Positions 5,252 to 8,396 of a stretch of DNA of 8,396 bases are shown one piece after another (position 1 is the first letter of the stretch; each line of letters begins with the position of its first letter). The stretch spans positions 1 to 8,396 of the forward strand of contig MEHH01000105.1 in NCBI GenBank assembly GCA_001940755.1, given 5' to 3'. The position numbers and the translations under genes were made by a program. This DNA is from Candidatus Heimdallarchaeota archaeon AB_125 (lineage in GTDB: Archaea; Asgardarchaeota; Heimdallarchaeia; Heimdallarchaeales; Heimdallarchaeaceae). The notes beneath the pieces are model-generated. The model saw only the letters and a program-made list of their open reading frames with translations, made no database searches and was not told the origin of the DNA.

Positions 5252-8188
5252 CTAACCGTTAAACGAAGAAAATTGGTTTCTTATCAGTATTCCTTTATTA
5301 ACCAAACCGAAAACAGCTGTAAGAGTGTCCTCAATTTCATAATCACTATATCTCTGTAATAGAGAACTAATTGTGACTTCTCCTTTCTTCTTTCCAAATT
5401 CTGCAATTTTTTGTTCCATTGTATCAAGTTTCTTGATTTCTTTGGATTTTTGTGTATTAAACTTGAGAGGGAAATAAATCCAGAAGTAAAGGGATTCAGC
5501 GACTTTATCGTCTATTAGCTTCTTTCTAGCAATAAACATCTCTTTCTTTCCATCCCATACTTTGTCCTTAATTTTGAAACTATATTCAAACCACATTATT
5601 AAATCAAATAGTCTAGTTTGGAAGTCTTTTATCAATTCATCTGAAGAGAAAAGGAACACTGTATAAGTTTCTGAACTTGCACCTGTAACAACAAAATTTC
5701 TATATTCAAGTCGTCTAATCTCCCCAGTATCACTTCCACCCAAAGTTTTTCCCATTGTTTCAACAACACTAAGAAAACCTGAAACTAAAGCTGAATCTAT
5801 TACATGAACCCCACCAATGTCTAGCTCAAAGACAGGTAAGCTTGTTTCAGAATGAACAAAAATTATTTTCCTCATAGCTAGAACACTATCTAACAAACCT
5901 ACGACAGCTGATTTACTCCTAATATCTACAATTGTTTCTTTAGTTTTTCTTGTTCTAGACAAAGCAATAATGCCAGCTAATAGAACTAGGAGAAGTATAC
6001 CTCCCACTGCAATTACTACAATCAAATATGGTGGAAAAGAATCTGAGGGTACTACTTGAACAGAGAAATCAAAACTTATTGTTTGATCAAGATAACTTTC
6101 TCTAAAACCTGCTTTAGATACAGTTACTGTCACTTTGTGAGTACCTGAAGTTTGCATGTTTATGGCTATTACAACCCAATCTCCATCAGTTGTTTGCTCG
6201 TAAAAACCTGGAGCTAATAATTCGTCATTAATATAGACAGCAACATCATCTGGAAAGATTGTATTCTGGAGAGGATCTGTCATGTTAATTAATTGAAATC
6301 TTAATACTGCTTCATCTGTAGAATTAATCTCAATTGATGCTTCGTCAGGAATTAATTGGAACAAATTAGTAACTTCTAAATCCATTACACTGCTTTGAAG
6401 ACTACATTGAGAACTGTTAGCTTGCAAAGTAATTGTATGTAAACCTGCATTAACACTAATCGGAATTGATGTATTAAATAGAACATCATTCTGGTCGAAA
6501 TTACCAGAGAGTCCCCAACTAGTGATGTATGAAACTGTTGAATTCAATAAAACTTGTCCTTTTGTAGTAAAGAAAGGCTCACTTCCTGAGTAGAAGTCAG
6601 AACGTAATCTTAGAGAATCTCCATTTATTCTTGGAACTGTAACAGTTAGTGTGGTTGTCCAAGCATCGCTGTTTGGAAGAGTTTCCCATGAAGGTTCAAA
6701 GAAAATTTCAGGTTCAACACATATTGTTTTTGTTAGTAATCCAACCTGACTACCATTGGTCCAATAAACAAAAGCTGTCCATGAACCTGATACATCAGAA
6801 CCGTACACCGAGGGATCAAAAGTAAGATCGGAGGTAAATATACCAGAGCCACTTGAAAAAATTCCATTCTTTGAATATGAAGTTAAATCAGTATATGAAA
6901 GATTTAAGGGTAAGGATAGCTTTTGAGGTACAATATCTCCATTTGGATCAAACAAAGTAATATTCACACTACCAGTGTCTTCACTGTTTAGAATATAGGT
7001 ATCAAAAGTAACTGTTGAACCTTCAAAACCATAAGCGTCAAATGTGTCGGTTGTCCAATAGCCTAAAGTAAATGTATTTGTTGGTGCAGATTCATCAGAT
7101 AGAATTAATTGTTGAATATAATTAGGACTCGTTGTTTCCAATCTGAAAGATCCTTCTGAGATATTGAAACCGAAATCTATAGAATAACCTTCACTCGTTT
7201 TAAGTGAACCTAAAATATTTGTGTCATTATAATAACAAGTTGAGCTTACTGACCAATCGGTAGGAGTAAATATCAACATCGATCTATCCATACTGGGATA
7301 AGGCGAATATTCAGCTTCTGAAGTAGACCATTCCAGAATCCAATCGTTCGAATAAGCTCCAGAAGTTGAATTTGTTGCTGTAAAAGTAGATGTAGCTATT
7401 ACATCTTTTGAAAACGAGTATGTGTTATTGAAAACCAATTCAACCGAAGTATCACAACTAAGTAAATGAAACCCAGTTAATGAAATAGATAATGTAGTAG
7501 TTAAAACATCAACTGCATTATCTTGTAATTCAATTTGTGTTAAATCACTAAAAACTATTGCTGAACCAGTAGCATAACTTGGGAGTAACTCAGGAATACA
7601 GGTGTGATCAATTAATTGCAGACTCCAGGTACCTAAATCGTTCAAATAGTATGTATCACTATCTAAGGGGGCAGTAGTATAACTATACCAATAAAACCAC
7701 CGGGGACTACCAGGTAATGTGCGGTTAGCTACTATGAAATATTTCCCCTTTTCTAAAACTATATCAGTGAAATCATAGAAATGTAGATTATCAATGGTTG
7801 TTATCGGAAACTTATTTGTTTGAGTATAAGGACCATTTGGATCACTTGAATAGATATAAGACATATTTGGTTCTCCTGTCAAATCATCAGCTTTGACAAG
7901 ATATAGTTCTACTTCAGTTTCTCCTACGTTCTCATCATCTTCAAAAAACAATTTAGCTCCTGAAAAAACTGCATAATCCCAGATTATGTCAAAACCTTGT
8001 GCTATTGCCACTCTAGTATCAGTAAGAGCTACTGAAGTATCTCCTTCTACTTCAACAGGATAATAATCTGCTTTTGCTGTAATATTCATTATATTGTAAT
8101 TCAGTGAATAAGGATCATATCCTGCTATTGAATCAATTGTAAAATTATCTTCATATTGTTCGCTTACTTCATTATATGAAAGATTCAA
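5252..8188 (-). CDS. Paralogous single-pass surface protein with longin/roadblock-like cytosolic domain; main open part of an interrupted gene
   Basis: The coordinates give the frame from a TTG at 8188 (978 aa), but this is probably not the real start. Homology to the downstream paralogue continues upstream to an in-frame TAA at 8327-8329, and no ATG, GTG or other TTG lies between. Counting from the TTG, residues 60-197 match the jelly-roll of the paralogue (AIAQGF, GKYFIVANRT, DTYYLND-type stretch). Residues 200-715 are beta-rich Ig-like segments with about 17 Asn-X-Ser/Thr sequons overall. A TM helix lies at about 721-743 (YLIVVIAVGGILLLVLLAG) and is followed by basic SRTRKTK. The cytosolic part has a longin/roadblock-like domain (about 757-890, with KIIFVHSETSLPVFELDIG and LVSGFLSVVETMG) and a winged-helix-like end (about 925-978, KGEVTISSLLQRY). 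The Ig-like domain next to the membrane in the paralogue is absent. The stop is 164 bp upstream of the paralogue's ATG. Role as receptor or adhesin is inferred. Confidence 0.8.
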   Translation of the reverse strand: MNLSYNEVSEQYEDNFTIDSIAGYDPYSLNYNIMNITAKADYYPVEVEGDTSVALTDTRVAIAQGFDIIWDYAVFSGAKLFFEDDENVGETEVELYLVKADDLTGEPNMSYIYSSDPNGPYTQTNKFPITTIDNLHFYDFTDIVLEKGKYFIVANRTLPGSPRWFYWYSYTTAPLDSDTYYLNDLGTWSLQLIDHTCIPELLPSYATGSAIVFSDLTQIELQDNAVDVLTTTLSISLTGFHLLSCDTSVELVFNNTYSFSKDVIATSTFTATNSTSGAYSNDWILEWSTSEAEYSPYPSMDRSMLIFTPTDWSVSSTCYYNDTNILGSLKTSEGYSIDFGFNISEGSFRLETTSPNYIQQLILSDESAPTNTFTLGYWTTDTFDAYGFEGSTVTFDTYILNSEDTGSVNITLFDPNGDIVPQKLSLPLNLSYTDLTSYSKNGIFSSGSGIFTSDLTFDPSVYGSDVSGSWTAFVYWTNGSQVGLLTKTICVEPEIFFEPSWETLPNSDAWTTTLTVTVPRINGDSLRLRSDFYSGSEPFFTTKGQVLLNSTVSYITSWGLSGNFDQNDVLFNTSIPISVNAGLHTITLQANSSQCSLQSSVMDLEVTNLFQLIPDEASIEINSTDEAVLRFQLINMTDPLQNTIFPDDVAVYINDELLAPGFYEQTTDGDWVVIAINMQTSGTHKVTVTVSKAGFRESYLDQTISFDFSVQVVPSDSFPPYLIVVIAVGGILLLVLLAGIIALSRTRKTKETIVDIRSKSAVVGLLDSVLAMRKIIFVHSETSLPVFELDIGGVHVIDSALVSGFLSVVETMGKTLGGSDTGEIRRLEYRNFVVTGASSETYTVFLFSSDELIKDFQTRLFDLIMWFEYSFKIKDKVWDGKKEMFIARKKLIDDKVAESLYFWIYFPLKFNTQKSKEIKKLDTMEQKIAEFGKKKGEVTISSLLQRYSDYEIEDTLTAVFGLVNKGILIRNQFSSFNG

Positions 8189-8395
8189 TTCTTGATAGTC
8201 ATTAACTAAGACAATATCTTTACCATTGAAATTTGTTCCTGTATCTGTTGTATTGTTAATTGGAACATAGAGAATTTCATTACCAAAAGAAGAAACAGAA
8301 TCGATTTGATTACCTATTATTAAATCTTAATTTGCTGGATTTAGGATTTGGGATAATATTGGTTCTTGATAATGTGATAAGCTAATAATTACAAT
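8189..8395 (-). pseudogene. N-terminal part of the 5252-8188 gene, interrupted by TAA at 8327-8329
   Basis: Read on the minus strand in the same frame, 8395 to 8330 gives 22 residues beginning with a hydrophobic IVIISLS and ending ILNPAN. Then comes TAA, and 8326 to 8189 gives 46 residues (starting DLIIGNQIDSVSSFGNEI). The piece after the stop aligns with residues about 37-80 of the downstream paralogue: NQIDSVSSFGNEI against SNIDDKISIFDTQKI, and TNFNGKDIVLV against AGFGENINIT. The IVIISLS piece falls where that paralogue's signal peptide ends. The start codon would lie a few bases to tens of bases beyond the window edge. Either the gene carries a nonsense mutation, or one base is wrong, or the stop is read through. 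Confidence 0.6.
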
Positions 8396-8396
8396 A

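Noticed and set aside
1..8396. tRNA, rRNA, CRISPR array, insertion sequence or tandem DNA repeats
   Set aside because: I looked for cloverleaf-like segments, regularly spaced repeats, transposase motifs and terminal inverted repeats and saw none that I could support.

Overview
The window looks like a piece of archaeal metagenome sequence with two compositionally different parts. Bases 1 to about 840 are fairly GC-rich (38 of 60 G+C in bases 1-60, 32 of 60 in 661-720). From about 841 the sequence is AT-rich (21 of 60 in 841-900, 20 of 60 in 1021-1080) and stays so to the end. The AT-rich part suggests an Asgard archaeon (Heimdall- or Loki-like). It carries two large surface proteins whose cytosolic tails resemble the longin/roadblock-fold domains known to be abundant in Asgard genomes. 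The GC-rich part also looks archaeal, but I cannot name its lineage.

Layout. 1-506 (+) is the 3' part of an endonuclease V gene. 514-840 (-) is a small unrecognised helical protein, convergent with it. At about 841-900 the composition changes, and the next gene, a DinB-like protein ending at 1268 (+), lacks its N-terminal third exactly there. It overlaps by one base a complete TIGR04076-family gene (1268-1537, +). After only 4 bp comes the 3' end of a convergent 3.5-kb gene (1542-5087, -). This encodes a signal peptide, a long extracellular beta-sandwich region, one transmembrane helix, a longin/roadblock-like domain and a winged-helix-like C-terminus. A 164-bp intergenic region (5088-5251) holds a TATA box for this gene. 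Upstream on the same strand is a diverged paralogue (5252 to beyond the window edge) with the same architecture minus one membrane-proximal domain. Its reading frame is interrupted by an in-frame TAA at 8327-8329, close to where the signal peptide should end.

How the genes may work together. The two large paralogues look like a tandem pair of single-pass cell-surface receptors or adhesins. Each couples a probably glycosylated outer stalk to an intracellular module of the kind that binds or regulates small GTPases; this role is inferred, not shown. The DinB-like/TIGR04076 pair is probably co-transcribed. Endonuclease V is a DNA-repair gene; this copy has Asn where the family has a catalytic Asp. 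Its linkage to the Asgard part may be an assembly artefact.
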